DNA of 64,000 nucleotides from Bacteroides intestinalis (GTDB taxonomy: Bacteria; Bacteroidota; Bacteroidia; Bacteroidales; Bacteroidaceae). Of this stretch, positions 8,815-22,155 are shown piece by piece; the first letter of the stretch is position 1; every line of letters starts with the position of its first letter. The position numbers were made by a program, and so were the translations under genes. Below the pieces are notes generated by a model. The model saw only the letters and a list, made by a program, of their open reading frames with translations, searched no databases and had not been told where the DNA came from. The stretch covers positions 371,803 through 435,802 of the forward strand of contig NZ_QRZF01000005.1 of the NCBI RefSeq assembly GCF_003464595.1, read 5' to 3'.

Positions 8815-11436
8815 CTACAGTGATATCACCATTGATTCTCCCTCATAGACAATGCTCTTATTCACTTTTGACTGATAAATTCCAGTACCTGACTCCGGCG
8901 TTACAATTACAATATTAAAGTCCATTCTTTCCTTCATTCCTGCAAACGAACCTTTTCTGTCACTGATAGTAAGGGTCTTATCCGAATCATTCCACTTCAG
9001 ATCAAACGTGCTGAACTGACCTTTCTCATAATTGTAATTGATTCCTTCGTCTTCATAAACAGAATAAGAACCATCAGCCCCCGGATAAATACGGATTTCC
9101 CACGGTTGTTCCGTCTCCTCCGATGCATATTGCTTCTGAGGTCCCAACGGCAATATAGAACCCGCTTTCACAAATAAAGGAGTCTTCATAAGATCCACAT
9201 TTACATCTGTGAATATACCTCCCTTATGAGGTGTACCATTCCAGAAATCTACCCAGCCGGCCGAACATTCCGGAAGATAAACCTTCATTCGGTTAACACC
9301 GCTTTCTACCACCGGAGCCACCAATATAGAAGGTCCGAACATGAACTGATAGTTTTGTTCCAGTGCAAAACGGTCTTCAGGGAAATCCATCACCAACGGA
9401 CGCATCAAAGTAGAACCATTGAATGAAACCGCAGCATTTTGTGAATAGATATAAGGAAGAAGTCTATAACGTAAATCCAGATACCGGGCAATGATATGTT
9501 CCACCTTTTCTCCATATCTCCACGGCTCGGTATTACTCATATAGCCATGCACACGCATCAGCGGGAAAAATGTTCCTGCCTGTATCCAGCGGATCAACTG
9601 TTCATGGTATCCGGTATTTGTATACTGGTCGCCCGGACGGAAGAACCCACCTGCATCATAAGTCCACCAAGGCAGTCCTGTCGCCATCTGCCCCAATCCC
9701 CCTACGATTTGCCGACGTAAGGTTTCCCAGTCATGTCCTACGTCTCCCGACCATGTGGCGGCTGCATAACGTTGCATTCCTGAAAATCCACTGCGAGTAA
9801 AAATCATAGCTCGCCTGTCAGGATCATCCTGACGTAAACCTTCATAGATTGTCTTGCTGACATACATCGGATATACATTCCGGTACACCTCTCCCGGAGT
9901 TTGTTCACGATTGATGCGACGGTTCTGCAAATCATCATTCTCCGGTTCAGTAGCATCCTGCCACCAGGCATCAATACCATATTTCAATAATCCGGTACGG
10001 AAATTCTGCCAATAGAAAGCCGCCGCGTCCGGATTGAAAAAGTCAATCCAGTCACTGCCCGGTATGTAATATCCCTTTTCCTTGGCTTGTTTTCCCACTT
10101 CGGACTGAGCATCGATTTTAGACCATACAGAGATCATCAGACGCACATCCATCTCATGAAGTTCCTTCATCATACTTCCCGGATCAGGATATCTGTCTTC
10201 ATCAAACTTCATGGCATTCCAGCCATATTTTCCCCAATATTGCCAGTCCTGTACAATCATATCGATAGGCAATTTCCGTTCCCGGAATTCACGGGCATTC
10301 TCCAGCAATTCCGCCTGAGTATTATAACGCTCCCGGCAATGTATATATCCCAGAGTCCATAAAGGCATCATGGGGGCAGGTCCGGTCAGTTCCCGATAGC
10401 TGGCGATCACTTCATCTCCGTTACCGGCGAAAACCGTATAATCTAACATTTGGGCAACCGGAGAACGGAATACAGTCTCTTCTGAAACAGGACGCCAATA
10501 TAACACAGGCTTATCATTACGTTCACCTTGCACTTCTATATCGTGCTTACCGGCTGTCAGCTCCACAATGGCAGAAGTAGTGGGAGGCAACCATAAATTA
10601 TTGACATCCACAATCTTTTGTCCGTCGATAACCAGATAATACTTCCGTGCCATTCGTTGTCCCACATCCAGCAACAAAGAATAACTACCGGAGCGAGGTA
10701 CTTCCACCGAAGCTGTAAACGAATAGGTTTGCCTGGTTTCCTTTACATTTCCACTCGTACCGGTGGTATTTACCGTAACAGCCTCTCCACTTGCATTGGC
10801 GGGAGTCAACTCGACAGATTTATCTGCCGGATTAAAATCCGTCAATCCATAGTTGTTCCACAGCAGCCCATAGCCTTTACTTGAAAGAATAAAAGGAATA
10901 GAAATCTGCGTATTCACCTGTGTCAAGCGCCGTGTCAATCCCCGGATATTTAGATAACCGTCCTGAAACTGCCCTGTACCATATATATATTCATCTTTCG
11001 GAGAAACAAAACGCTGTTCCACCTGATAGGTAGGTTCATTCTGTACAGAAGAAACCTTCATGAAACGCCCGCCAACTTTCTCTTGAAGAATGATACGCTT
11101 ATTCGCATCTTTAAAAGTCAAGACTTCCGTACCTTTGTCGAATTCCACTGAAATTTCATCCAGAGATAGAACCAGCGATTGCTTATCTTCTGTAACTTCA
11201 TATTCAGGAACAGGAAGTTTTTCTGTATAGATAAGCTCTTCCATAGGCGCCGAACCCGGTTGGGAAAACTGTACCCGGATAGCATTTTGATTTAATGGTA
11301 TCAGCGAAAGCAATCCCTGTTTCAGTTCAAGAACGACTTTCTCTTTTTGCTTTGAAGCACATGCCGTATTCAACAAAACAACACAGAACAACAGGATGAT
11401 TCCTGTTGTTATGATATACTTCCTTTTATTCCTCAT
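8815..11436 (-). CDS. GH31 alpha-xylosidase-like lipoprotein with PA14-type insert
   Basis: 873 residues, lipobox NTAC (Cys26). The N-terminal GH31 β-sandwich is interrupted by a PA14-like domain at about 225-335 (PRSGSYSLLLDVG, VIDGQKIVD, LTAGKHDIEVQGE), an insert known from α-xylosidases that act on longer xylogluco-oligosaccharides. The TIM barrel follows with IVQDWQYWG, the nucleophile Asp494 in AWWQDATEPE and the acid/base Asp565 in TWSGDVGHDW. The C-terminal β-domains are complete. GH31 retaining enzymes with WWxDxTEP motifs are usually α-xylosidases. It is fourth in the operon. A second GH31 sits at 14534-16978, without the PA14 insert, so the two may cut different α-xylosyl linkages. 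Confidence 0.88.
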   Translation of the reverse strand: MRNKRKYIITTGIILLFCVVLLNTACASKQKEKVVLELKQGLLSLIPLNQNAIRVQFSQPGSAPMEELIYTEKLPVPEYEVTEDKQSLVLSLDEISVEFDKGTEVLTFKDANKRIILQEKVGGRFMKVSSVQNEPTYQVEQRFVSPKDEYIYGTGQFQDGYLNIRGLTRRLTQVNTQISIPFILSSKGYGLLWNNYGLTDFNPADKSVELTPANASGEAVTVNTTGTSGNVKETRQTYSFTASVEVPRSGSYSLLLDVGQRMARKYYLVIDGQKIVDVNNLWLPPTTSAIVELTAGKHDIEVQGERNDKPVLYWRPVSEETVFRSPVAQMLDYTVFAGNGDEVIASYRELTGPAPMMPLWTLGYIHCRERYNTQAELLENAREFRERKLPIDMIVQDWQYWGKYGWNAMKFDEDRYPDPGSMMKELHEMDVRLMISVWSKIDAQSEVGKQAKEKGYYIPGSDWIDFFNPDAAAFYWQNFRTGLLKYGIDAWWQDATEPENDDLQNRRINREQTPGEVYRNVYPMYVSKTIYEGLRQDDPDRRAMIFTRSGFSGMQRYAAATWSGDVGHDWETLRRQIVGGLGQMATGLPWWTYDAGGFFRPGDQYTNTGYHEQLIRWIQAGTFFPLMRVHGYMSNTEPWRYGEKVEHIIARYLDLRYRLLPYIYSQNAAVSFNGSTLMRPLVMDFPEDRFALEQNYQFMFGPSILVAPVVESGVNRMKVYLPECSAGWVDFWNGTPHKGGIFTDVNVDLMKTPLFVKAGSILPLGPQKQYASEETEQPWEIRIYPGADGSYSVYEDEGINYNYEKGQFSTFDLKWNDSDKTLTISDRKGSFAGMKERMDFNIVIVTPESGTGIYQSKVNKSIVYEGESMVISL

Positions 11437-11451
11437 AGTATTTAGTACAAG

Positions 11452-12813
11452 TTATTTAGAAAACATCCAATAATCAAAATACATAAGATTGGTAGCAGGC
11501 CGCCCCTTTACTACAAAATACAAATCATGTACTCCGATCACTTTTGTAATGTCAATAGTCCGTAAGTCCCAACGATCACTTCCTCCTGTACGCGGTACCT
11601 TCATTGTCCCTATCAGTTGCCCGTCGACACCATCCAGACGGATTTCCAGATTTACAGGATCATTATGTGTAGTTCCTATTCTGGCACTGAACTTCGTTGC
11701 ACCGGTTGCCTTGAAATCTACACCGCGAACACAAGTATAACTACCATTCTTCATTGCCGTAACAAAAACACCCACCTGATCATTTTTGAAAGACTTGAAC
11801 CCTTCAGAAAAAGCAATAGTCTCCGCTTCCGTTTTTACATACGGATTCAGTGTCGTAATCCCTTTTGTAATACCCTCTGTCATCTTCAGTTGAGGAATAG
11901 ATCCGTCTTTGTTGAATTTAAGTTCCTCAACACATACCGAACGGTTGAATCCACCACCTCCGGGCAACTGTCCGTTATGATAGAAAAAGTAAGTTTTACC
12001 CTTGAAATCAATAACTCCCGGGTGGATGGTAAACGCTCCGCCACCGGCAGGCATCACTACTCCTCCATACTTCCATGGACCTGTAGGGGTATCGCTGGTT
12101 GAGTATCCGATATGCTCGGGCAGCGGACCTCCCGGCCAGAATAAATAATACTTCTTATCCCGCTTATAAAGCCAGGGGCCTTCTTCATACAGAGTGGCTC
12201 TCTGGGCATCGCCTTCGCGTTTACCAAACGATTCTGCTACCAAAGGTACACGCACAATATCCCCACTATAAGAAATCATATCTTCATTCAACTTCACATA
12301 ATACAGGTTGGGATTTCCCCAATACAAATAAGCCTGTCCGTCATCATCAATAAAAACAGTCGGATCAATGTCTCCCCATTCACTCTGAACCAATGGCTTT
12401 CCAAGCGGATCATAGAAGGGACCATAAGGACTATCAGCTACCGCCACACCAATTGCACCTCTATTGTTTATATTCGAAATCATGGGTACGTACATATAAA
12501 ACTTACCATCTCTCTCAATGCATTGTGGAGCCCATGCATCCCCTTTTGCCCAACTAAAATCAGTATATGATAACACAGCGCCATGATCCGTCCAGTTCAC
12601 CATATCACTGGTCGTATACAATCGCCAGTCATTCATCGTAAACCAGGTAGAATTATCCTCATCATGGGTAGTATAAAGATATACTTTATCATTATATACC
12701 ATTGGGGCCGGATCAGCCGTATAATTTGTCTGAATGATTGGATTTTGTGCCAATCCCGAAGTACTCACCACTACCAATAGCGATGAAAGGAATAAAGATT
12801 TCATTTTATCCAT
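11452..12813 (-). CDS. GH43 glycosidase with C-terminal CBM6
   Basis: 453 residues with a signal peptide cleaved near GLAQ (residue 23) and no lipobox. The catalytic propeller spans about 25-320: Asp34 in TADPAPM, Asp in [13 protein letters not shown] and Glu in YEEGPW. A CBM6 β-sandwich makes up the last 120 residues (SCVRG-like [32 protein letters not shown]). The GH43 plus CBM6 layout is common among β-xylosidase/α-arabinofuranosidase members. It is only 15 bp upstream of the GH31 at 8815-11436 in the operon. The protein may start at Met1 or Met4. Exact activity is not deducible. Confidence 0.88.
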   Translation of the reverse strand: MDKMKSLFLSSLLVVVSTSGLAQNPIIQTNYTADPAPMVYNDKVYLYTTHDEDNSTWFTMNDWRLYTTSDMVNWTDHGAVLSYTDFSWAKGDAWAPQCIERDGKFYMYVPMISNINNRGAIGVAVADSPYGPFYDPLGKPLVQSEWGDIDPTVFIDDDGQAYLYWGNPNLYYVKLNEDMISYSGDIVRVPLVAESFGKREGDAQRATLYEEGPWLYKRDKKYYLFWPGGPLPEHIGYSTSDTPTGPWKYGGVVMPAGGGAFTIHPGVIDFKGKTYFFYHNGQLPGGGGFNRSVCVEELKFNKDGSIPQLKMTEGITKGITTLNPYVKTEAETIAFSEGFKSFKNDQVGVFVTAMKNGSYTCVRGVDFKATGATKFSARIGTTHNDPVNLEIRLDGVDGQLIGTMKVPRTGGSDRWDLRTIDITKVIGVHDLYFVVKGRPATNLMYFDYWMFSK

Positions 12814-12868
12814 ATTGCTTTTTTTAGTTTGATTATTCTACAATTAATATTTCATGAATATCAAGATA

Positions 12869-14494
12869 TTATTTATTAATAGTCACCCTATCATTGGCCC
12901 TCTCGTAGTCAAAGTAATCAACGTCGACATAACCTCCCAACGATTTTGTTGCATAGTTAAAGATGGCAAACTTACTTCCCATAAACAGTTTTGTATAATC
13001 AAAACGCATTTTGAAATCCGTTCCGATCTTCTTCCATTCCTTATTGTCCAGGCTGTAATAGAAAGTAGCAATATCCCGCTTCGGAGTAAAATCACCTTCT
13101 ATACGCAAATAAATGATATTCTGATTAAGTTCTACCTGTTCCTTTTCCTCTACATCCACACTTGCGATAGCTTTATTGGGAGTATTATCAAAGTTGACTA
13201 CATTGGTAGACATTACAAGTCGTTTTGCATCTCCCTCCTTCACCACAGACAAAAGTCCGGAATGTCCATTGAATGCACTGAAACCTGCCACATCGCCATC
13301 TTTCATATTCGAAATATCAAGCGAGACAGTAGCCTTACATTTCGGTCCTTCCATACGCTGTGTAATTGTATTCGGAGCAAGATACAGATTATCAACCACC
13401 CGGCTGGTTTCTAAACGTAAATATCCCGGTCGTTCTGTGAGCGACCACTTGTCATCCACCGGATTGTGATTCCATTGCCAATAGAGTGAAAGTTTCTCTC
13501 CGTTGAAATCATCACTTCCAAGTATTCCTTTGGTATTTTCAGTCGGATATATCTCTTTTTCCATCGTCAAAGGCACATGTCCATTTTCATCTCCCAGCAT
13601 CGGCCATCCGTCTATCCAACGGCAGGGCATAAGAGTAGGTACCCGGCCTATTCCTCCGCGATCCTGAAAAATAACTCCATACCAATCTCCTTCTTCCGAG
13701 TCAATAATACAACCTTGACCTACTCCTCCATAACCATCAAAATCATGTTCCAGGATAACCTTCTTCTCATAAGGCCCTGTTATCTTGTCTGCACGATAAC
13801 ATACTTCCCTGCGCACCCGACCGGGGATACTCCAATCCATAGAAATCATCAGCAAATAATACTTTCCGTTATGTTTCACAACCTGACTTCCTTCCAGCAA
13901 GCCTTGTTCATCAGCATCCCGTTCAAAAATCTTCATACTGACTCCATCGGGTTTCACATCCGACAAGTCACTCTTCAACTCCTTCAACTCACCGGTTCCA
14001 TAAAATACATATACTCGGCCGTCATCATCAAAGAACAAAGAAGCATCATGAAAATGCTGTGTTCTCGATAATAGTTCCCACTTCCCGGCCGGATCTTCCG
14101 CCGTGAATATATACGACCGATAGGGTACATCATTTGGCGAGAATAATACATAGAATTTACCATTATGATAGCGTATGGAAGATGCCCATTGTCCGCGTCC
14201 ATAAACAGTTCCACCAATCAAATCATACTTTGAGTTATCAGTCAGCTTATCGAAGACATAGCTCACTGTTTCCCAATTCACCAAGTCTTTTGACCTCATA
14301 ACAGGTCCACCGGGCATCAAGTGCATGGTGGTACTTATCATATAATAATACTCTCCTGCACGCGTAACGGACATATCCGGTACATCAGCATAAATTACAG
14401 GATTACGATACGTCCCCTTCACCGACGTTTCCGAACCGGAACACCCCATCAGTAATGAAGCAACAGTCAGCCATGCTAACATCATCTTATTCAT
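12869..14494 (-). CDS. GH43 (subfamily 12-like) arabinofuranosidase lipoprotein
   Basis: 541 residues, lipobox LMGC (Cys18). The N-terminal propeller has the Asp in YADVPDMSV, the Asp in HDASLFFDDDG and the Glu in LLEGSQVV. The C-terminal half (about 330-535) is a DUF1349-type β-sandwich (YWQWNHNP, DVAGFSAFNG, YYSLDNKEWKKIG). This two-domain form resembles the GH43 subfamily 12 enzymes of the Bacteroides ovatus xyloglucan locus, which remove alpha-L-arabinofuranose from xyloglucan, although relatives act on arabinoxylan. It is the second gene of the operon, 39 bp after the first GH31 gene. The subfamily assignment is from memory of that family's motif pattern. Confidence 0.85.
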   Translation of the reverse strand: MNKMMLAWLTVASLLMGCSGSETSVKGTYRNPVIYADVPDMSVTRAGEYYYMISTTMHLMPGGPVMRSKDLVNWETVSYVFDKLTDNSKYDLIGGTVYGRGQWASSIRYHNGKFYVLFSPNDVPYRSYIFTAEDPAGKWELLSRTQHFHDASLFFDDDGRVYVFYGTGELKELKSDLSDVKPDGVSMKIFERDADEQGLLEGSQVVKHNGKYYLLMISMDWSIPGRVRREVCYRADKITGPYEKKVILEHDFDGYGGVGQGCIIDSEEGDWYGVIFQDRGGIGRVPTLMPCRWIDGWPMLGDENGHVPLTMEKEIYPTENTKGILGSDDFNGEKLSLYWQWNHNPVDDKWSLTERPGYLRLETSRVVDNLYLAPNTITQRMEGPKCKATVSLDISNMKDGDVAGFSAFNGHSGLLSVVKEGDAKRLVMSTNVVNFDNTPNKAIASVDVEEKEQVELNQNIIYLRIEGDFTPKRDIATFYYSLDNKEWKKIGTDFKMRFDYTKLFMGSKFAIFNYATKSLGGYVDVDYFDYERANDRVTINK

Positions 14495-14533
14495 GATACT
14501 CTTAATCTTTAAAATCTATATTTCCAAATAACA

Positions 14534-16978
14534 CTAGAATTTCACACTAACTCTTTTCCCTTTGTAGTCAACAACTTTCCGAGTTCCATCTTGAAGTACG
14601 ATTGTGAACTTTCTATTATTCAACATTCCCTTATATGCACCTTTTCGAGCCCCTATGGTCAACTGGCGTGATGTATTATTCCATACGACAGGAATCTCTG
14701 TATATGCTCCCAGTTCATAATTATAGTTATCAAATTCATCCTCATAAAGAACAAAGGAACCATCGGCACCGGCATATACTCTCAATTCAAGGTTATCCCA
14801 CGGTTTTTCCGTTGCATACTGCACCTTAGGACCCATTGGAATAATACTGCCTGCCTTGACATACAAAGGAATGACATCGATAGTCGTTTCCTTTTCTATT
14901 TCCTGTCCACCGTCATGCTTTTCATTCGTCCAGAAATCATACCAGGTAGCACCCGCCGGCAAATATGCCTTTGCGGACTTAGCCTGCATAAAGTCTACCG
15001 GAGCTTTATCCTCAAACTTCTGAGCATTATTTCTATTCCAACCATCATTCTCATTTACCTTCACTACCTTTTCCTGAGTGTACTGCGCACTGACCACCGG
15101 CGCTACAAGAATGGATTTACCAAACATATACTGGTCTTTTATATCCCATACATTCTTATCACCGGCAAAATCCATAACCAAAGCACGCATAAAGCTCGAT
15201 TGACGTTCAGTCACTTCCCAAGAAGTGGAATATATATAAGGCAACAAAGAATAACGCAGATTAATCATCTTTTCAATAGCATCATATACAGGTTCGCCTT
15301 TTTTCCCAAATTGATAAATTTCTCTCGGTGTATCTGCTCCATGCGAACGCATCATCGGAGTAAATGTCCCGAATTGTAGCCAACGTACATATAATTCCTG
15401 AAACATTGGATTCTTAGGTGCACTCCCGTCATTCCAACTCTTGTTATAATGTCCGGCAAAGAAACCACCAATATCAGTATTGAAATTAGGATTTCCGGTA
15501 AGAGTAAAGTTTAAGCCTGCCGGAATCTGATTACGCAGTGATTCCCAGGAAGATCCGATATCTCCCGACCATACATTGGCTCCGTAACGCTGCTGCCCGG
15601 CAAATACGGAACGGGTAAGAATAAACACACGTTTATCGGAAGTTACTGCACGCTGGTTATCATATACTCCACCTACTGTCAACAGCGGATAAGCATTGCG
15701 TACTTTACGGAATGAACCCAGATAAGTCTTCGTATTAAAGTCTTCCGGTTTCCAGTCTAAATGGTCAGGTTCTGTAGAATCCATCCACCATCCATCCATG
15801 CCTAATTTAAAAATGCCTTCATTCAGATATTTCCAGTAGATATCACGAGCTTTTGGATTATAGGCATCGTATACACGTACTTCGGAGGGATATTCCATAT
15901 CGGGTGGCCAAGTTTCAAGTCCCGACTGAGGCCATGTAGAGAAGTTAAACAGCATACCTTTCTTATCCAGTTCTCTATAAGGTTTGGTCATTGGTCCAAA
16001 CGAAGACCAGATAGAAATCAGCATGTGCGCATTCATTCCATGTACATCATTAATCATCTTTTGAGGTTCGTTGAACAACGGATTTTTGAAATCCATAGCA
16101 TTCCACAAATAATTGTGTCCCCAGTATTGCCAATCCTGAATAATTCCGTCAAGAGGAACACCTAATTCACGATATTTTCGCACCACTCCTACTGTTTCTT
16201 CCTGACTTTTATAGCGTTCCTTGCTTTGGAAATAACCGTAAGTCCACAAAGGAAACATGGGTACCTGTCCGGTCAATGCACGCATTTGTGCAACTACACC
16301 ATCAGCATTTCCGCCATACATGAAGTAATAGTCTATACAATCTCCTACTTCAGATTGAAAAGACGTCCCTTCCCCTTTATCAGCAAAGTTAGTTGGTGAA
16401 TAATTATCCCAGAAAAGACCATATCCTTTCACTGACTGTACAAATGGAACCACGTCCTCCACATTGCCCTGTACAAGGTGTTTGGTTTGATTACGTTGTG
16501 ACATTTTTCCATTCTGGAGGATTCCTAATCCATAAAGAGGTTCATCTTTATCCAAAATAAACGATTGCTTGATTGCAAACGTTTTTGTTCCTGCATCATC
16601 AAAATCAGTGAACTCAGGCTTTCCTTTTTCACTGAGCAACGGCTCTCCTTTCGCATTAAAGAAAGACACAACACCAGATTCCAAATTAAGAGCAATCCCC
16701 ATTTCACTACTTTTCAGTCTTACAATATTGCCTTCCTTAGTAACGGCAGTCTTCACCTTCTGAGGAGTTTCTATTACAGAAAGACTCTCCTTTGTATACT
16801 CCCACCCATTAGGAGATTTTAGTATTCTTACAATTGACGGAGTATAGAATTGCAATTCTACATCTACAGAATTAATGGTTGCCTTAATTCCCTCAGGAAT
16901 TTGCTGATAATCTTGCCCCGCAAGTGGGATACAACAGCACAGCGCCATTAATATTAATACACTTTTAATTGATTTCAT
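14534..16978 (-). CDS. GH31 alpha-xylosidase-like enzyme
   Basis: 814 residues with an N-terminal signal peptide (cleavage near PLAGQ, residue 21). GH31 signatures are QDWQYWGHN, the nucleophile Asp400 in GWWMDSTEPD and the acid/base Asp473 in VWSGDIGSSW; C-terminal sheets are complete (VKAGSIIPMGP). It has no PA14 insert, unlike the GH31 at 8815-11436. It is the promoter-proximal gene of the six-gene operon. Its upstream 130 bp carry a -7 box at 17032-17039 and the two-copy 21-bp operator at 17062-17103. Most enzymes with this Asp/Thr-Glu-Pro pattern are retaining α-xylosidases, but α-glucosidase or α-galactosidase activity cannot be excluded. Confidence 0.88.
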   Translation of the reverse strand: MKSIKSVLILMALCCCIPLAGQDYQQIPEGIKATINSVDVELQFYTPSIVRILKSPNGWEYTKESLSVIETPQKVKTAVTKEGNIVRLKSSEMGIALNLESGVVSFFNAKGEPLLSEKGKPEFTDFDDAGTKTFAIKQSFILDKDEPLYGLGILQNGKMSQRNQTKHLVQGNVEDVVPFVQSVKGYGLFWDNYSPTNFADKGEGTSFQSEVGDCIDYYFMYGGNADGVVAQMRALTGQVPMFPLWTYGYFQSKERYKSQEETVGVVRKYRELGVPLDGIIQDWQYWGHNYLWNAMDFKNPLFNEPQKMINDVHGMNAHMLISIWSSFGPMTKPYRELDKKGMLFNFSTWPQSGLETWPPDMEYPSEVRVYDAYNPKARDIYWKYLNEGIFKLGMDGWWMDSTEPDHLDWKPEDFNTKTYLGSFRKVRNAYPLLTVGGVYDNQRAVTSDKRVFILTRSVFAGQQRYGANVWSGDIGSSWESLRNQIPAGLNFTLTGNPNFNTDIGGFFAGHYNKSWNDGSAPKNPMFQELYVRWLQFGTFTPMMRSHGADTPREIYQFGKKGEPVYDAIEKMINLRYSLLPYIYSTSWEVTERQSSFMRALVMDFAGDKNVWDIKDQYMFGKSILVAPVVSAQYTQEKVVKVNENDGWNRNNAQKFEDKAPVDFMQAKSAKAYLPAGATWYDFWTNEKHDGGQEIEKETTIDVIPLYVKAGSIIPMGPKVQYATEKPWDNLELRVYAGADGSFVLYEDEFDNYNYELGAYTEIPVVWNNTSRQLTIGARKGAYKGMLNNRKFTIVLQDGTRKVVDYKGKRVSVKF

Positions 16979-17031
16979 GGTATTTATTACATTTAATGAT
17001 TAAAATTCGCATTCCATAATTTTGTACGATA

Positions 17032-17039
17032 CAAAAATA
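17032..17039 (-). promoter_or_regulatory. -7 box of the six-gene GH operon
   Basis: Minus strand TATTTTTG (TAnnTTTG), 54 bp upstream of the GH31 start at 16978 and 22 bp from the proximal copy of the direct-repeat operator. Confidence 0.6.
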
Positions 17040-17061
17040 ACTGCATATCACTATACACCTT

Positions 17062-17103
17062 TTTCAATATTAGATATTTGACTTTCAATATTAGATAAAT
17101 TGA
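17062..17103 (-). promoter_or_regulatory. Candidate HTCS operator of the six-gene GH operon (21-bp direct repeat)
   Basis: Two copies of a near-identical word start at 17062 and 17083, exactly 21 bp apart. On the minus strand the proximal copy is TCAAATATCTAATATTGAAA and the distal copy shares AATTTATCTAATATTGAAA. The same pair, in the same orientation and at the same distance from the -7 box, occurs at 24663-24703 and 26810-26850. A two-turn direct repeat fits a dimeric AraC-type HTH as found at the end of HTCS proteins. Regulator assignment is inference. Confidence 0.7.
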
Positions 17104-17109
17104 TGGCTA

Positions 17110-20210
<3,101 letters not shown>

Positions 20211-20214
<4 letters not shown>

Positions 20215-22109
20215 TTTATAACAGCTACAAATCCTCCACGCGGCAAACATTTTATTTCCAAATTCATTTCGTCTTCTGACAAAGGAAGATTTTCTTCAAT
20301 AGCAAAGCTTCTGTCATCTGTACCATCCTCAAATAAAGTTATCTTCTTACCGGCAACGGAAAGGTCTTTCAGCGAAAAACAAAGGGTTTTCGGTTCATTG
20401 GTTCCATTAATCCCTGCAATATACCATATATCCCCTTTGCGCCGTGCCATAACAACCTCCATACCCGGATAGCCGGTCAAAAGCTTCGTATCATCCCAGG
20501 CTGCCGGCAAATCCGATAATAACTTCTTTACAGGTTCCGGCATATCATAGTAAACCGAAGGCCTGTCTGGCATATGCTGCAAGGCCGACTCAAAAATTAT
20601 CGGTAATGCCAATTCATGACCATAAGAGGTGATATGCGGATGCTGAGAATCAGAGAAAGTGCCCGGAGTATAATCCATTGGGCCTACGACATTTCTCGTA
20701 AAGGGTAAGGTAGCATTGTGTTCCGCAGCCCGATTCGTCAAAACCGGAGTGTTATTGTACCATTCCGCCCCATATACTCCCTCCACCGACATCATGTGAG
20801 GATACGTACGTTGCCATCCGCGAGGAATAGTGGCACCATGAAAGTTAAGCATCAATTTATACTTCACGGCATCTTCAAGCAGATCTATATAATAATTCAT
20901 TGTAGAAACACTATCACCCGAGAAGAAGTCAACTTTAATGCCGGCAACTCCCATATCGCTTAACCATTTATATTCCTTTTCCCTGTCTGCCTTTTTATTC
21001 AGACGAAAGAGAGGACCGGGACCTATCCAGTTCGTGCTCGAATTATACCAGACCAAAGGTTTAATACCTTGACTCAAAGCATATTTCACGGCATCTTGGA
21101 TATTTCCCCCATTTCTCATTACATCCCATTCCCAATCGATCAAATCATAAGGCCACTTCATCTTGACTGCCAGGTCAATGTATTCCTTCACGATTTGATA
21201 ATCTTGAGAACCATGGTTATATGCCCAATAAATCCACGACACCATTCCGGGTTTTATCCATTCCGTATCCTCCACCTTAGAAGGGTCAGACACATCCGTC
21301 ACCAGTGTAGACTCAGTAATATCAGCTAAAGAACCAGCAATAAGCAATCGCCATGGAGACTCCCACACACCGCTAAAAGCAAGTTTTTTATCGCCCAATC
21401 GCACCTGATAATTATCGCGATTATCCCCATTATACAGAAAAGAGCCACAATGCCCCCGTCTGATATTAGCCTCCGTAATCAGCACAAACACAGAATCCCG
21501 TGGCTCTATAAGCGCCGGATATCCCCAAAGGTCAACCTCCGGGCGATTGGCAAGCTTACCGTCAATAGACAACGGGAAAAACTTTTCATAACCCGGATCA
21601 TATTGTTGTATCCATCTTTTACTCCCTTGTGGCAAGGTGTACGCCGTATATTCATTAATGATATGTTCTTCATCCGAAATAGCCTTAAGCCCATACTTAA
21701 ATGCAATCCCATCGTTGTACACCCTAAACGTTACCTCCAAAGTTTGCCCTTCATTGTTTTCCAGAGAGTAAATCCGTTCGGAAGCCTCATTCACACAATG
21801 GCTCCGTTTTCCCGTAATCATCCTATAATCATCAATCACGGATTTCGGTTCCGAAACTGATTTCAGTCTTAAGTTACCGGCAAACTTTTGCGCATCTGTT
21901 TCCAATCCCAGTTCGGAACGAAAAAGAATACTATCTCCCTTGTAATGCACAACGAAAGCGGCTTTTCCATAATCGCCATCCTTTGTTGTTACTACCCCAA
22001 CCTTTAAGGCTCCGTCAGGAGAAATAGTATCAAATGTTGCCGAGTGGCACGAACTGATTATAACAGCTATTACAATCCCCCATGTTTTTCTAAGTAAGTT
22101 CATAAACAT
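20211..22109 (-). CDS. GH97 retaining-type alpha-galactosidase-like lipoprotein
   Basis: 632 residues with a lipobox ISSC (Cys21). The N-terminal GH97 β-sandwich (SPDGALKVGV, YNDGIAFKYG) precedes a TIM barrel with WEWDVMRNGG, the segment AGIKVDFFSGDS (Asp394) and SVEGVYGAEW (Glu443, Glu449). In this family the inverting α-glucosidases such as SusB lack the barrel Asp, while retaining α-galactosidases (and some β-L-arabinopyranosidases) use it as nucleophile. Asp394 therefore points to the retaining group. It is the middle gene of a three-gene operon, 46 bp after the GH127-like gene, and its stop overlaps the GH2 start. Met3 is an alternative start. Confidence 0.88.
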
Positions 22110-22155
22110 ACATATTTAGTTAGTACACTACCCGATATGTTCCCCAAAAAGACTT

